A stretch of 64,000 nt of DNA from Deinandra increscens subsp. villosa. Lineage: Eukaryota > Streptophyta > Magnoliopsida > Asterales > Asteraceae. The DNA is taken from assembly GCA_039602395.1 (NCBI GenBank), contig JBCNJP010000006.1, forward strand, positions 60,696,429 to 60,760,428, written 5' to 3'. Below the pieces are notes generated by a model. It made no database searches. It was not told the origin of the DNA and saw only the letters and a program-made list of their open reading frames with translations. Each line of letters opens with the position of its first letter. Within the stretch, counting starts at the first letter, position 1. Made by a program: the position numbers and the translations under genes. Shown piece by piece: positions 11,259 to 24,163 of the stretch.

Positions 11259-11324
11259 GGGGGCGAGTATTGAACCCGCGACCTCTACACTCCGACACAG
11301 CGCATAGACCACTCGACCAGCGCC
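11259..11324 (-). repeat. tRNA-like module 2 inside the solo LTR
   Basis: The best of the three. The minus strand starts GGCGCTGGTCGAGTGG (A-box TGGTCGAGTGG), continues with an anticodon-arm-like segment, and has a B-box-like GGTTCAATACT near its end. Length is about 66 bp. Terminal pairing is poor, so I do not call a functional tRNA. Confidence 0.6.
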
Positions 11325-11415
11325 TTGCATGTGTCTGTTACCGAATTGAAATCGTTTTATCCATCAGCTCATACCAGATAACATAGTGTAAGGAAAACAG
11401 AAAAGAAAAAAAACG

Positions 11416-11484
11416 CAGGGGACGAATTTCGAACTCGCGTCCCTTGCCTAACAGCCCAGCGCTCAAACCAACATGCCAGATTGG
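11416..11484 (-). repeat. tRNA-like module 3 inside the solo LTR
   Basis: The minus strand carries TGGCATGTTGGTTTGAGCGC and a B-box-like GAGTTCGAAATTC. It is the most degenerate of the three. Confidence 0.5.
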
Positions 11485-12870
11485 CGTCTGGTACAATAAC
11501 CCGATCCCCCACCTTATAACCCGTACCCGGCCAACTTCATCTTCTTCATTGAAGAATTCCGGTGATCGGAACCCTAGCTCCGGTCACCGAAAAATCGCAA
11601 AACACAAATAAAATACATAAAAATGTGCGACTAGCATAAAGGAATTGTTACCTCGATTCGGAGATGAGAGAAAACACGTTTTTGACACCGAAACTAAACC
11701 CAGAAGTTTGAAAACTACACCGCAAGTTGCTCCGATTCCTAAAACTGAGGACACCTTCGTGCTCGGTGTCGAAGGGCGATCCTAATGAGAGTCAAATGGG
11801 AGCCGATGGTGCAGTGGTTGGCCGGATTTTTATGCTCGCCGGAAAACTCTAAAAAGAAATAAAACGAGAGAGAAAAGGCAGAGAACGAGTAAGCGTGTGT
11901 GAGGTTTCTGTCTTGAGAGATTGTGCAAATGATATACTCATATCATTGAAGGAAATTGATGGTCATTGAAGGCAATTGATGTCCAAAACATAACTGCGAA
12001 GGAATGATGATTATCGGTCTCTCGAAACCGATCATTGAATCGGTCGTAACCCACGATTCAATTTGTGACAATGGGTTAATGACACAAACAGTCCCTCGAG
12101 TACTTACAATTGTGACACAAAGTTTCAGGATAAATGCATAATAAACCCTCCTAAGTTCAAATGGCTAAGAAAAAGGAAAGCAAGTTTAGGAGTTAACGGG
12201 GTTAGCCCTTCTAAGTTTAAAAAAAATGTTAACAATGCTAACGGGGTTAACGGAGAATATTCCTAACGACGAATATACGAAGGATGTTAAAATATATATA
12301 GGTCGTATAACGTTAATGAGAAAATATGAATTTAAATGACTACATAAAATCATAACTAGTAATTCTCCTTCTCCATTCAATTTCACATAAAGTCATAGGT
12401 TTTAATTTTTATAACTTATATATTTAAAATACATAACTCTATGATTAATACTTGTAATTAGAGTCCTTAAATTACATAAAATCATAAAGTAACTATATAT
12501 AATAACTCATATTTACTCATCTTAATTCTCATAAAATCATTGACTTTAAACCCATAACTTCTATATATTTAAAGTGCATAAATTATAAATAATGAATTGT
12601 AATCAAATCATTTAATTACACAATATTATACGTATCATTAAATCATATGCATATGTATTATATGTTTTAATTTCCACATAAAATCATAGAATTTGAAACG
12701 TTTAAATTATTGTGCATGCTCGTAGTGATTGATCTCACAAAACCCTAATTGCTAAAGTCAACAAGTCAACACATAAATGTTCACACAACATTTAATATGG
12801 TTTCACATTCAGTTAATGTCGGGAAAATGACCTGAAAAGTCGGATTGTCACACCATCACCAACGTGTGAC

Positions 12871-13733
12871 GTTTCAATTGTATAAATGTGTGTCGTGAAG
12901 TGAATTCACTTATTCACTTATTCTCTATCATCCTCTAGTTGTCAAGGTTATCCTCGGGGTTTAGCTATTTCATTAGTTGGTGTCATTGTCCATCAGTGTC
13001 TTCATTGCCAGGTGAGTATTCATACCCCTTTTTTTTATCGGTTTGGGGTGCAACATATACACTGTATCAATCTTAAATATCTATTTCATTACTTTCAAAT
13101 TTCATGCGAACTCTATGATTGTTATGTGTGTCCTAGTATGTTGAACTTGTGTGGATTATTATTGTTGATGGAATCTATTTCAGTGTCAATGTCAATGTCA
13201 ATTTCAATGTCAATTTCAAGGCGTAATTATTAACATTAAAACGGTTGGGGTTACAATAATAGATCTATTGGTTTGGCAGCCCACCTGACTTGACCCGTAA
13301 TTGGCGTTGGGTGAATGGAAGCCTTATTTGTCAAAGGTTGGATTACGTCACTCTATGTGTACTATATCAATGCATTTTTATCATATCAGAATGCCATACA
13401 ACTCATAGATCACATGTTTAATCTATCATAGTATATCAAACCTATGTTTCCTCACCAACTATTCGTAGTTGACCTTTATTTTGTACATGTTGTAGGTTTC
13501 CTTGCGAGAAGATGATTTCATGTTGATGATGCCATAGGATGCATACGGACTTAGTGTGACCTAATTAATAGAGTTAATTTGTTATACCTTGTTGTGTTAT
13601 ACGTGGATAGAAATATGTAATATCTGTGTTATATGAAATGGGATGATTATGAATATCGCAACATTAATAGTGTTGTGTCCAACTGGACAATCGTCGTGCC
13701 CCGATGTATTCCGCCGTCGGTTGGGGCGTGACA
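12871..13733 (-). mobile_element. Reverse-oriented LTR-like element, about 0.86 kb
   Basis: Read on the minus strand it starts TGTCACGCCCCAACCGACGG and then carries AACATGTACAAAATAAAGGTC, AGTTGGTGAG and TATGAATACTCAC in the same order as the element at 14294. It belongs to the same LTR family. GTGAC occurs at 12866-12870 and 13734-13738 and could be the target duplication, but the 12871 end lacks the expected dinucleotide. That boundary is uncertain. Confidence 0.55.
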
Positions 13734-14293
13734 GTGACCCAATGGAAAAAGGCCACCGCCAGTTGGCCTAACCCAGCCGCATGGAGCCCTTAAGCACACC
13801 CAAGTTATCTCCAGTTTCGGGAAAAACCCACCCGCCCAAAGGCCCACTGGTGAAAAAACCCGGTCTCTATCGGGACCAGGTAGAGTGGAATTAGATGCGG
13901 ATAATATAGACGTATGAGGTGTCGTTTGAAAAAAAAGATAAATAATTATAACAAACAAACAAATATATGTGGTGATATATTATTTATATAACGTTTCGTA
14001 TTGCTTAGTTGTTCTCTGAAGTTGTATTGTGCCTGCCACGATGGCAAGCTATGAAATGCCACGTGGCTGCACTTTTAGTCTAATTTTTTTCTTTTTCCAG
14101 TCTCTGTTATTTGTATTTGTAGATGTTGTTTAGATGTATTACCAATTGCTTTATCTGGCCGGACGGTTTGTGTCGTGCTTTTGTACCTAGGTTGCGCGAG
14201 TTCGATTCCGTTCCGCTTTTAGTTTTTTTTCTTTTCCGGTTCGTTTGGTTTGCTGCTTATTTTTTCGTTTACACGTGTACCAGTGGGTACATG
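13734..14293. other. Spacer between two opposed LTRs, with a tRNA-like patch
   Basis: No gene recognised. 14152-14212 on the plus strand has an A-box-like TGGCCGGACGG and a B-box-like AGTTCGATTCC. The minus ORF over 13647-13958 spans the LTR junction and is not credible. Confidence 0.4.
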
Positions 14294-17200
14294 TGTCACA
14301 CCCCAACCGACGACAGAATATGTCGGGGCATGATGATTATCCAGATGCTCATGACAACTAAATTAAAGTTGAGATATACTTAAACATGCCTTCTTATTCA
14401 TTTATTGAAATATTTTACAAACAGGAAACAGACAAAACATAAACAACATAAGTACTGTAATTTAAACATTATTTAACTAGGTCCAACATCCTATAGTGAT
14501 CACATACATGCTCAAACACGATTACCTGCAACATGTATAAGATAAAGTGTCAACTACTAAAGTAGTTGGTGAGTAAACACATGTTTAATATATAATATTA
14601 GTATAAAGCATACTATCTATGTGTTAAGTGAACATTCATAGAATATGATAAACAAGTAATGAAATAGAGCAAATAAGAGCGTATCAAACCCTTGACAATT
14701 AGATCTATTATTGTTACCCCGGCTCGGTGTGTTAATGAGTACGATTAGAGTTTGAGCACAACAACAACAATAATCCAAACAAGTTCAACATATCTAGAAC
14801 ACACATAACGAGCATAGGATTCGCATTTTGTTTTAAAGAAATAAATATAGTGTTGGAGTTTGAGATAGAGATACATGTTGCACCCCAAAGTAATAAAAGA
14901 GAAATGGGCTATGAATACTCACTTGATAAGGCGATAGGATATAAGAGATAACGCCAATTTGTGAAAGGTAAGTAACTCAGAGGTTATCCTAATGAATCAA
15001 ATAAGGTATATGAATATAGGGAATCAAAATGAACCAAGTTCTAAGTATTTGAGGAGTGTTATATTTGATTAGGTCAAAATCCCTTTTATAGGTAAATTAG
15101 AGTTTAGTGATAATACTTTATTATTTATCACATTTGGACTCATAAATACTTATTATATATATAATTAGGATTTGATGTCAAAAATCAAGTCTCAATACCT
15201 TTCGGTTTATTTATTATTAAATAAATATATTCAAAACCCTAATTTTGGTAAAATAATTAAATAATTACCAAAACTCATTAGATTTTGGAACAAACTTAGG
15301 GTTTTATTCATAATATTATATTATGATATTCTTGAAAATGTGAAACCTTAATTCAATGTCATTTATCCGGTTTTGACAAAATAATGACTTGAAAACCCTA
15401 ATTTAAGCATAAATATTAAATAAATATCAAAACTCATTAGATTTTAAAATAAACATAGGGTTTTATTCATAATAATATATTATAATATTCTTGAAAATAA
15501 CAAACCTTTATTCAACATCGTTTATCCAATTTTGGCATAATAACGACGTGAAAACCCTAATTTTAACCAATTTTTAGATAAAATATCAAACCTTCTCAAA
15601 CTTCTTAATATACATTATTTTAAGATTACTATAAAAATTCAGACCCTAATTCCAACCCGATCACCCAATTTTGGCAAAACAAGCTTAAGAACCCTAATTT
15701 TTACATAATTCTAGAAATCATACTTGGACATAATATTAGCAAAAACTGAGATAGGTTATTGTTAATCATACCTAATAATGTGGGACTGCAAAAATTCAGC
15801 TTCAAATGACTTTTGGATTGAGAGAATTTGAAGGAGAAAGTTTCGGTCAAGAACAAGGGTTTTTGAGGTGAAGATTTGCGAAATTGGTGAGGATTATGGA
15901 CTGACCGAGCTCCCTTTTATAGTGTTTGAGGTAGCAGGAGGTTGATACACGTTGCTATGGTGATAATTCGATCAAAACAACACGTATGGTGGCCTAATCA
16001 TGGAGAAGAAGTTGGAAAAAACGTGGCTGATAGCGACCTGGTGGAGGATTTGGGCGGTGGTACGTAACGGTGGGAGGGCTGGGCTTCGCGACCCGCGAGC
16101 CAGTTTGGCAGATTGACAGTTTTGGTCCCTGAGGTTTATTAGTTGCATTTTGACCCCCAAACCTCTACGGAACTGTTATTTTATGCACCAAAACATTATA
16201 AAACATGTTTATAAAAGTTTATAAGGTTCGGGACATGCTCGATGATATACAAATACGTGCCTTTTGTAACTTTCAATAATTTGCACTTTTAGTCCCTTAA
16301 CTTTTGTTTTATGCGTTTTACCTTTGTGTCCTTCGATGTAATCGATGTTTTAAGTTTAACATGATATTAGAATACTTTCTTAAGATTTATAAGGCTCGGG
16401 ATACGTTTAACTAGGTATAAAATATCTAATTTATATATATTTATTTATATATTATTTGTTAAAAATATGAAAACTCACCAAAATTTACCAAAATTCATCA
16501 TAATTCATCATATTGATTTGTGATATAGAATTCATTAAATATAATGTTATAGAATAACAAAATGTGAATTCTTAGAATGTATGAACTGCCGGTTAATATC
16601 GAAATCGCACGAAAAATCATACTTTTGCTATTTTTGTTTTGGAAAATTGGATTTAAATAATCCCAAGTTTTAAGAGTTGGCCGGTAATAATCCCACTTTC
16701 AATAATAGCTCTCAATGGTCCCAACTTTCATCATATTTACTTGTAGTAGTCCCGCCGTTAAAAAAACTTAACACCGTTAAGTTTTTGCTGACATGGCAGC
16801 TGATGTGTAATTTTTTATTTTATTTTTGTTCTTTTATTAAACTCATGCCACATCATCATCTTCATCCTCACACTACCACCACCATCACTTGAGAAAAGGC
16901 CAAATAGTCGCCGGAGCAATCAAATAAAACGAGAAAAATGATTTTTAAGGAAAAAGATTCAAAGATTTCTAAAGGATTTTGAGGAGCTCTGTAGGTAGGT
17001 TTTACGAACCAAAATGGGAAATTTTTTTACTACGGCAGTTCACACATTCATTAACTAAAAATAGGAGAGATCAAATAGAGTGATCGGCGGAGACAGAGAA
17101 TGAACCCCCATACATACTAACTAAAAGTTGTTCACCTAATCGTGAAAAAGTCGCCGTAGCAATCAAAGAGAGAATGACCGATGGTGGTTTGAGTTTCATT

Positions 17201-18595
17201 TCTTGTCAGGGGTGTAGGGACGATTTGAGCTTCGTTTTTGTCGGAAGAGAAAAATCCTTACTACCATCCGGATTTTGATGTATTTCGGTTAATCTAACTA
17301 CTCAATCACGCCTGAAATTCGGCACCGGTAACCCCGATCAAGGGATTTAATTCAATTCACTTCAAGGTTTACAACCGATTAAGTCCTTGAGATCTCATCA
17401 TTTGCTCACCTTCACCATAACCCCCTCTCTCTCGCTTCCGTTTCTGTCGTGAGTCACCGCCAGAGTGAAGCCCGATCACATTCGACCGAGCCGTTCCGCC
17501 ACCAAAGTTGCAATCATCACCACCGGGAGTCACCATTGTGGTCACTCACACAGCAACACCAGTTGGAAGAAACGCAGACCATCGCCGGAGACGAGTTCGA
17601 GTGTCCGGGTCCGATAGTGTTCATCGCTACTCCTCCATTTCGGTGTCGTTTTCGCATATGAGGTAAACGTTCGACACTCCCTGATCGTGTTACAAGGTTT
17701 AGTATGCGTTGTTTCGTCTCTGTTTTACTTCTGTAATTCTTCTGGGGAACAAAAAAATGGACCAAGGAGGGTAGGGTTTGTCATGGGGAAGATGACACAC
17801 ATCCGATGCGGGTTATAAACAAAGTTTTCGGCTAAAGATTCAATCGCAAAATGGTAAGGGCCTTGTGGGTATATATGGAGGATGGATTCTTTGTGAGCTT
17901 TTTGGATGGCTATAATCACCAATTACCTAATTTGCAGCAGAACTAAATAAAGCTCACGAATTTACATGGATTACAGCGAACTGAATATAGCTCTATTGTA
18001 TGGAGGATGGATTCTGTGTGAGACTTTTGGGTGGTGGTGGTGGTGGTGTGAAGATGAAGATGATGATGTGGCATGGGTTTAAAAACAAAAAAAAAACAAA
18101 AATCACACATCAGCTGTCATGTCAATGCCATGTCAGCAAAAACTTAACGGTGTTAAGTTTTCTAACGATGGGACTACTATAAGTAAATATGATGAGAGTT
18201 GGGACTACTGAGGGTTATTATTGAAAGTGGGATTATTGCTTGCCAATTCTTAAAACTTTGGATTATTTAAATCCAATTTTCCTTTTGTTTTAAACCTCGA
18301 ACTTTTGCGAAACCTTACATATATTTACTTGCGTGCATGACTAGTATTACCCACAAATATTATATATATTTAGAATGCTAAAGTTTTCCAGTTTTGCATA
18401 TACAACAAAAACGATTGAGTTACGGATCTGATTTGCGATAAATTGAATTATCAAATGTCACGAATATTGTGATTAAATGATTAAATCATGAAATACATGA
18501 AATAACAATATAAAATGCGAAATGATTCTTTATTGATTATCAACCATGATAGAAACGGGTCGGGTATTTACAAATGGTTTGACCGAAGTGTTACA
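14294..18595 (+). mobile_element. Solo LTR with perfect target duplication, interrupted by a MULE
   Basis: Starts TGTCACACCCCAACCGACG and ends GAAGTGTTACA. ACATG flanks it at 14289-14293 and 18596-18600. Removing the nested element 16641-18282 and one copy of its 9-bp duplication leaves about 2.65 kb with no internal coding region, as for a solo LTR. It repeats short AAAACCCTAATTT-type phrases between about 15230 and 15700. Same family as the reverse element ending at 13733. Confidence 0.87.
16641..18282. mobile_element. Mutator-like element, about 250-bp TIRs, nested in the LTR
   Basis: The ends are inverted copies (GGAAAATTGGATTTAAATAA at each end) and similarity continues for about 250 bp, to about 16889 and 18033. 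TTTTGTTTT flanks it at 16632-16640 and 18283-18291, a perfect 9-bp target duplication as expected for Mutator-like elements. No transposase is seen, so it is non-autonomous. The unique interior (about 16900-18000) includes ORFs at 17449-17661 and 17725-17922 that I do not recognise. They may be captured host sequence. Confidence 0.9.
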
Positions 18596-18600
18596 ACATG

Positions 18601-19586
18601 TGTGTCGAGTCAACTTGGTCAACTTGTCGTTGTATGTGTACAATGGGCGGTCAAACACGACGTGCACTTACACATTTGTGTGTCGTAGGTGAAGTCTAGG
18701 AGATTCATCAATCCTTTCACAGCATTTTGGTTTGCTTACTTATACGCACCCGAAGTGAGTTTACGACCCCTACTTATATTAATGTTTTACTCTGGGGTGA
18801 GAAGACACGCACTAACATTTTCTTACAAACTTCCATTGATTATATACCACATTGTAAACAATAGTGAGATACAGTTTGCCAAAACAGATAGTCCTTCTAC
18901 AATGTACCACTATTATTGAAAAATAAGGGGAAATAAGAGGTAAATCTACTAGGCCTGACAAGCCCTGCCCAAGCTAGTCGCTTTAGCCCTATTGGGTGTG
19001 GAACGAGTGTTTTATTATCTTAATTTCGGCATGGTCGGCAAAAGCATGATGGAAGGCATTACATCTCTCAGTAATGGTTACACGAGGGCTATGTGTTTAC
19101 AGAAACAATAGACTAGCTATCTACAAGTATATTAATCGGGTTACGGGACTTGGTGGTCCTACAAACGGTTAGGTCTTGTAGAGACTAACTGCATTCTTTT
19201 GAAACTGTTATTTATCTACTTGTTATTTAAAACATATGAACTCACCAACCTTGTGTTGACACTTAGCATGTTTCTTCTCCGGTCCTTAGCCGGCGCAACA
19301 TAGGACACACGTGTAGGAATTCATGCATCATACTTTGAACATTTGGTTAGGTTTAAACTATGTTTTGTTGTAGGCGCATGGATGCGCATAAACAACTTAA
19401 CTTATATTGAAAAACTGTTAGGACTGTTTTAAACTTATCATGCTTCCACTAGATTTTCAAACTTTACTCTTAATATTTAAATGGTTTTCGTATCATATAA
19501 AGTCGTTATGTGTGTCTGATGACCTCGATCGCTTGTCACATGTCCCATGCGATGATACTCCGTGGGAGGATTTTGGGGGTGTGACA
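18601..19586 (-). mobile_element. Reverse-oriented LTR fragment ending GGGGGTGTGACA
   Basis: On the minus strand it begins TGTCACACCCCCAAAATCC and carries GTCAACACAAGGTTGGTGAG about 340 bp in, like the element starting at 9647. The other end could not be placed, since no target duplication matching the ATAAG that follows 19586 was found. Probably truncated. Confidence 0.55.
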
Positions 19587-19593
19587 ATAAGCT

Positions 19594-20893
19594 CTTTTTT
19601 AATTTTTCTTATCGGATCTTCAAAGATTTTTTTCATTCATAAAACCTTTAATCTTTCTAATATTTTTCATGTTTCAACTATTCAACAAATCTATTATCTG
19701 TCCAAAAGTTTCTTTTATAATAACATCCTTTATTAATTTCAGTCATTTTTTTGTTGTGAAGGACGAGTCTACACACTTCTCTTCTCATGGGTCCAAGTGA
19801 ACATGGTCTCTATTCTATCTGCCTTCCTCAGCTTAGGTCCATTTTTAAAGTTGCTTTCAGTGCAACTAAAGCTTCTTCAACAATATGGCACCAACGTCTA
19901 GGACATCCACATCAATGTTTTTTCATTCAAATATCTCTAGTTTTTCTTTGCCTATTTCTACAAAATTGTCTTCATCTTTATGTACCTCTTGCCAATTAGG
20001 AAAATCATCTAAACTTTCTTTGCAATATTCCAATTTCCGTAGCAATAATACACCCGATTTAATATACTGTGATGTATGTGGGCCCTCTCCTACTTTGTCG
20101 TTTAATGGTTATCATTATTTTTTTATTATTTGTTGACCATCCAACTCGTTATATGTCGTACTATCCATTAGCTCAAAAGTCTGATGTGTATTGTTCATTT
20201 AAATTTTTGTGACAATGGTAGAACGACAGCTAAACACAATTTAAAAGCATGCAACCCGACTTGGGGAGGGAGTTTCGTCCCTTAGCCCCATTTTCCACCT
20301 CCCTTGGCATTGTTCACCGACGCCCTTGTCCTCACACGAGTGAGCAAAATGGTATTGTTAAGCATCTTCATCGGCATGCTGTGAAAACTGTGCTTGCACT
20401 TCTTACTCACTCTAATCTTCCATATCGGTTTTGGCAGGTTAAACTGCAATCTACCTCATAAACTGTCTCCCTTCAAGAATCTCCTCAAATAAGTCTCCTT
20501 TCCAGCATGTCTTCATCGACAACCCGATTACCCCTTCCTTCGGGTTTTTGGTTGCGAGTGATTTCCATATCTCGTCCATACAACCGCCACAAACTCGATT
20601 CTCGTTCCACACAATGTGTATTCCTTGGAAACAACCATGTTCACCATGGATGTTGTTTTAATCCAAATACCGATCACATATACGTAACTCGACTTGTTCG
20701 CTTCAATGGACTTGTCTTCCCGTTTCGTACCTCTTTTTCAAAGTCGATACCTTCTTCACCTTACGTTTTTGTTTTTCCTAATCCGCCACCTATATTTGAT
20801 CCCACATCTCCTACAACTCCCCCTTCCTCACCTACTACTAATCCCCTTGAAACCAGCCCAAAACGAGCCTCTTTTTTCTCCTAAAAACATCCA
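19594..20893 (+). pseudogene. Ty1/copia remnant: GAG-pre-integrase, integrase and linker
   Basis: Recognisable blocks in several frames: W-H-Q-R-L-G-H-P-H near 19885, C-T-S-C-Q-L-G-K near 19980, D-L-I-Y-C-D-V-C-G-P near 20058, G-R-E-F-R-P-L near 20265, and P-H-T-S-E-Q-N-G-I-V-K near 20330, where copia integrases usually have a catalytic Glu in place of this Lys. The C-terminal part (S-T-Q-C-V-F-L-G...) leads into a Pro/Ser-rich linker. Several frameshifts and stops make it dead. The element continues at 24164 after an insertion. Confidence 0.85.
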
Positions 20894-23414
20894 TGTAATG
20901 CCCATTACCCATAACTCAGATTATTACAACTTTTGCGAAAGATATGCCTATTTTATTTTCTTTTTAATGCCTAAAACAAAGTTTCAAACTTGAACACACT
21001 TTATAAACTCCACTGGTATAAGTATACATTAATTGACAACTTTCAATCAAAATTTCGACATGACCTATTCATAACTTTGAAGATCCTTACGAAGATCAAC
21101 CTGTTTTATCAACATTACACAAATTCCAAAACATAACAGAAGGGTTAACATGACCCTTTACAACCATCTTCGTTAAGTATAAAATAGTCAACTTTTAATA
21201 AAATCAGCTACGAGTGTTCGGTTCTTGCGGCTCCATTTTGATCGCGTCCTAGAATGCATCACTCGACTACCTATCACAAACACCAGTAACATGTTAGTGT
21301 TTATGATATTAATATCCACTACTTTGTCATGAAATGTTAACTCGCTACTAACCTACAAAACAACAAAATAAAACAAATTAAAATTCTGACAAGAGGCCCT
21401 CGCGTGTCGCGAGGGTCCGACCTTCTTCTTTCGCGTGTTGCGATCATCGTCGTGTGATGCGACCAAACCTGTCCATCCTGTCACGTGGCGCGCTGACCCC
21501 ATGGATATAGAGAGTTTTCCGATTTCAACTTGCACATTACCCTTAGCCATATTTTACAGATTTTTGGGTCATCCTTATATTTTTGGGTTTTAACACCCTA
21601 ACAAAGTCGCAATATCATTCCAAACACCATCCTAACGTAAATCAACTATAACACATACCAATCGATAACAATAGATTAAACTACTATCGAAATGGTTATC
21701 CACTCGCTTTACTATAATTTCAACCGATGACCCATTTAGACAAACCGAGCCGTGTGAGGTCCACCCATATCCTACCCATTAAGTATGCATCTTCCAATAC
21801 ATAACATGCCTTGACCTTTGATTAGTAACCTAACCATAATTATACTTTCCACTATAATTACAAGCATACTTTCTTAGACAATTTCATGGAACCACACTTC
21901 TACGTATAGTTATCATTATTAACTTGTTTTAATATCCAAATCATCTTGTAAACATACAAACATACTTCCACATTTGATTATCGATGTGAACCAACTTCTA
22001 CATTTGTTTATCAATATAGATAATAACACAACATCCCTACCTTCTAATAAGTCAAACCAATGTAGAAGTCAAACTTTAGTTATTCATCAAAAACAGCTAA
22101 ACACATATTAATTGGTTTGACTTATTAGGATCATGTAATCCCAGTTCGCATTCAACGACATGCTTGGGTAGGATCATTATGATCCTACCCCACATACTTT
22201 CACTTTCCCCGAAGGTGTTTATCGGGTTCTGAGAGACTGAGACCCCATGCTTTCTACTTCACCCATAGGTGCATACACACTTCACATTTCATTTAATCAA
22301 CTAAAACTCATACGGGTCATAATCATACAACAACACATCCAATTTCACCAAAAATTGCATACTTGGTTTACACATTATTATATTCACTAACACTTGCGAT
22401 CCAAACCAAACACAACACATACTTTGCTTATATATTACCAAGTTACCAACTACAATATTTGGGCACTACTATTGCCTCAACTTGGGTACTTATCAAACCT
22501 TTTGGTTGAATTCACAATGTCACATACTTTGTAACAAATTGTATACACAATTTAAATGTTACCTTGAGTCTTCAAGTTGCGAGTATCTTGAGTACTTGAG
22601 CACCCATACTGATCACCTATGATTTTCTTAGTCATTTAGATTAGCAATTCACAAAATGCAATCCATGACACTTGAGCATTCCACCACGCATCACATGAAT
22701 TTAGCAGTTCCTAAACGTCACGTAATATGACATGGACTCCACTTTCATCTCTTTCCTTTTTTTAACCATACAAACACAAGGTTATATAGTGCCAAGTATT
22801 GCTAAGCCACATAATTTCATTCTACATGATAATTCTAGTGAGTTAAAGCCCATCTAAATACATGTTTGTAACCACGCTATTAACATACACCACTTTTGGA
22901 CATGATGTCTCATTACTTCTAACTACATGAGGTAGGATAATCGACTATATACCACTTATTTCATTTGAAATGCAAGAATAAAAATAAAAAGTTCCACCAT
23001 CTTTTTGCATAAACATGTTTTCGTTTTCAAACAAAATCACACAACAACAATGGGATTCCTAACCCTAAAATCGAGTTCAAGAACCCCCAATTACAAGTAA
23101 TTTCGCATGCCCCAAATTTCAAGCCCTAATTTCGATTTCTGAACAATAAAATGTACCTTGGTTGTCAAAATCGCATGAGAGCTAGAATTCCTCCAACACA
23201 ACCCAAAAAAACAAAGGAACCGGGTTCGATTTCACTCCCTAACGACCATCTTCTTAGTCGACCTTGGGCAGAGGTCGTACGACATCCTGCTCGTTCCTTT
23301 CTCTTTTTTTTTATATTTTCCAAAGTAACTTTTTGGGTTTTGACAGGTTTAATCCTCCAATAACAATTAGTACCCCATTTAATACACATTTTTGTCACTT
23401 TCATCACATAACAT

Positions 23415-23605
23415 ATCTAGGGAGAGTATCATTTGAGAACCAATTTGGTTTGAGAACTAAAAAGAACTAATTTGAGCCACATGTTTATTACATGTATCCC
23501 CCCTCCCATGAATTGTAGTGGTCCCCCCCTGAAATTTGTGGTTGAGATTTAGTTCTCAAAAGTTCTCAAAATAAAAAGTTCTCATTTGAACCTAACCCAA
23601 CATAT
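23415..23605. mobile_element. Small MITE, about 190 bp
   Basis: Imperfect inverted ends: TATCATTTGAGAACC at the left and AAGTTCTCATTTGAACCTAAC at the right. The interior has repeated AGAACTAA/AGTTCTCAAA. The same right-end phrase recurs at about 28563-28580. Confidence 0.55.
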
Positions 23606-23763
23606 CTAACCTCCTAACTTTTACGTTTAGTTATGTCATTAAGATGTCATAATTCCTTCTAAACCGTTGTAACTACAATATAAAATAGTATTTGATTAAT
23701 TACTATTTTAAATGAAACAACCCACTTTGTGATAAATATATAAGTATATATATATATACATGT

Positions 23764-23960
23764 ATAGGGTGAGGTTTATTGTAGACACTTTCGCATGTGA
23801 AATAACTCTTTTTCACATGTGAAAGTTTCTAATTAATGAGAAAAAATAAAAAAAGAAAAAAGAAAATTAATCACAACCATTAGATCAAGAGATCTAATGG
23901 TGAAAAAGGGTGTCTACCTGTCTACACTTATGTGGGTGTCTACAATGAACTTTTCACTAC
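23764..23960. mobile_element. Small MITE-like inverted repeat
   Basis: TGAGGTTTATTGTAGACAC at the left mirrors GTGTCTACAATGAAC at the right. TTTCGCATGTGAAA...TTTCACATGTGAAA and ATTAGATCAAGAGATCTAAT form internal palindromes. Confidence 0.5.
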
Positions 23961-24072
23961 ATGTATAAATATATATATATATTGTATATATATATATATA
24001 CAATATAAATATATATTTGAACCTAACCCTATATATATATATATATACAATATAAATATATATTTGAACCTA

Positions 24073-24122
<50 letters not shown>

Positions 24123-24125
24123 TGT
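23961..24125. repeat. AT-rich microsatellite with duplicated 56-bp block
   Basis: (TA)n runs interrupted twice by TTTGAACCTAACCC. Ends in (CA)n. ORFs here are repeat artefacts. Confidence 0.85.
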
Positions 24126-24163
24126 ATAAATATATTAATATCCATAGAAATCGGGTTGTTGCA

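Larger units (their letters stand above)
9647..12852 (+). mobile_element. Solo LTR, 3.2 kb, with perfect 5-bp target duplication
   Basis: The element begins TGTCACACCCCC and ends GGATTGTCACA, so it has TG...CA termini and inverted ends. It is flanked by CCATC at 9642-9646 and 12853-12857. No internal polyprotein is present, so it is best read as a solo LTR left by recombination of a long-LTR element, probably Ty3/gypsy. A non-autonomous element of that length is the alternative. It shares GTCAACACAAAGGTTGGTGAG with the reverse-oriented LTR piece near 19250. Confidence 0.85.
20894..24163 (+). mobile_element. 3.27-kb TG...CA insertion splitting the copia element
   Basis: The copia linker stops at 20893 and resumes at 24164. 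The intact order is shown by the inverted copy at 28500-28565, which lacks the insert. The insert begins TGTAATGCCC and ends GGGTTGTTGCA, so a solo LTR is likely. The flanking 5-mers (ATCCA, GCCCC) do not match well, so the target duplication is degraded or absent. The interior (20900-23400) is AT-rich and shows no recognisable protein. Confidence 0.65.

Noticed and set aside
11259..11324. Functional tRNA gene
   Set aside because: Only A-box and B-box-like sequences are visible. Acceptor and arm pairing are poor and it lies in an LTR.
17449..17922. ORFs inside the 16641-18282 MULE as real genes
   Set aside because: No recognisable domain or splice structure; kept only as possible captured sequence.
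23932..24129. ORF of Tyr/Ile repeats
   Set aside because: Translation of (TA)n microsatellite.
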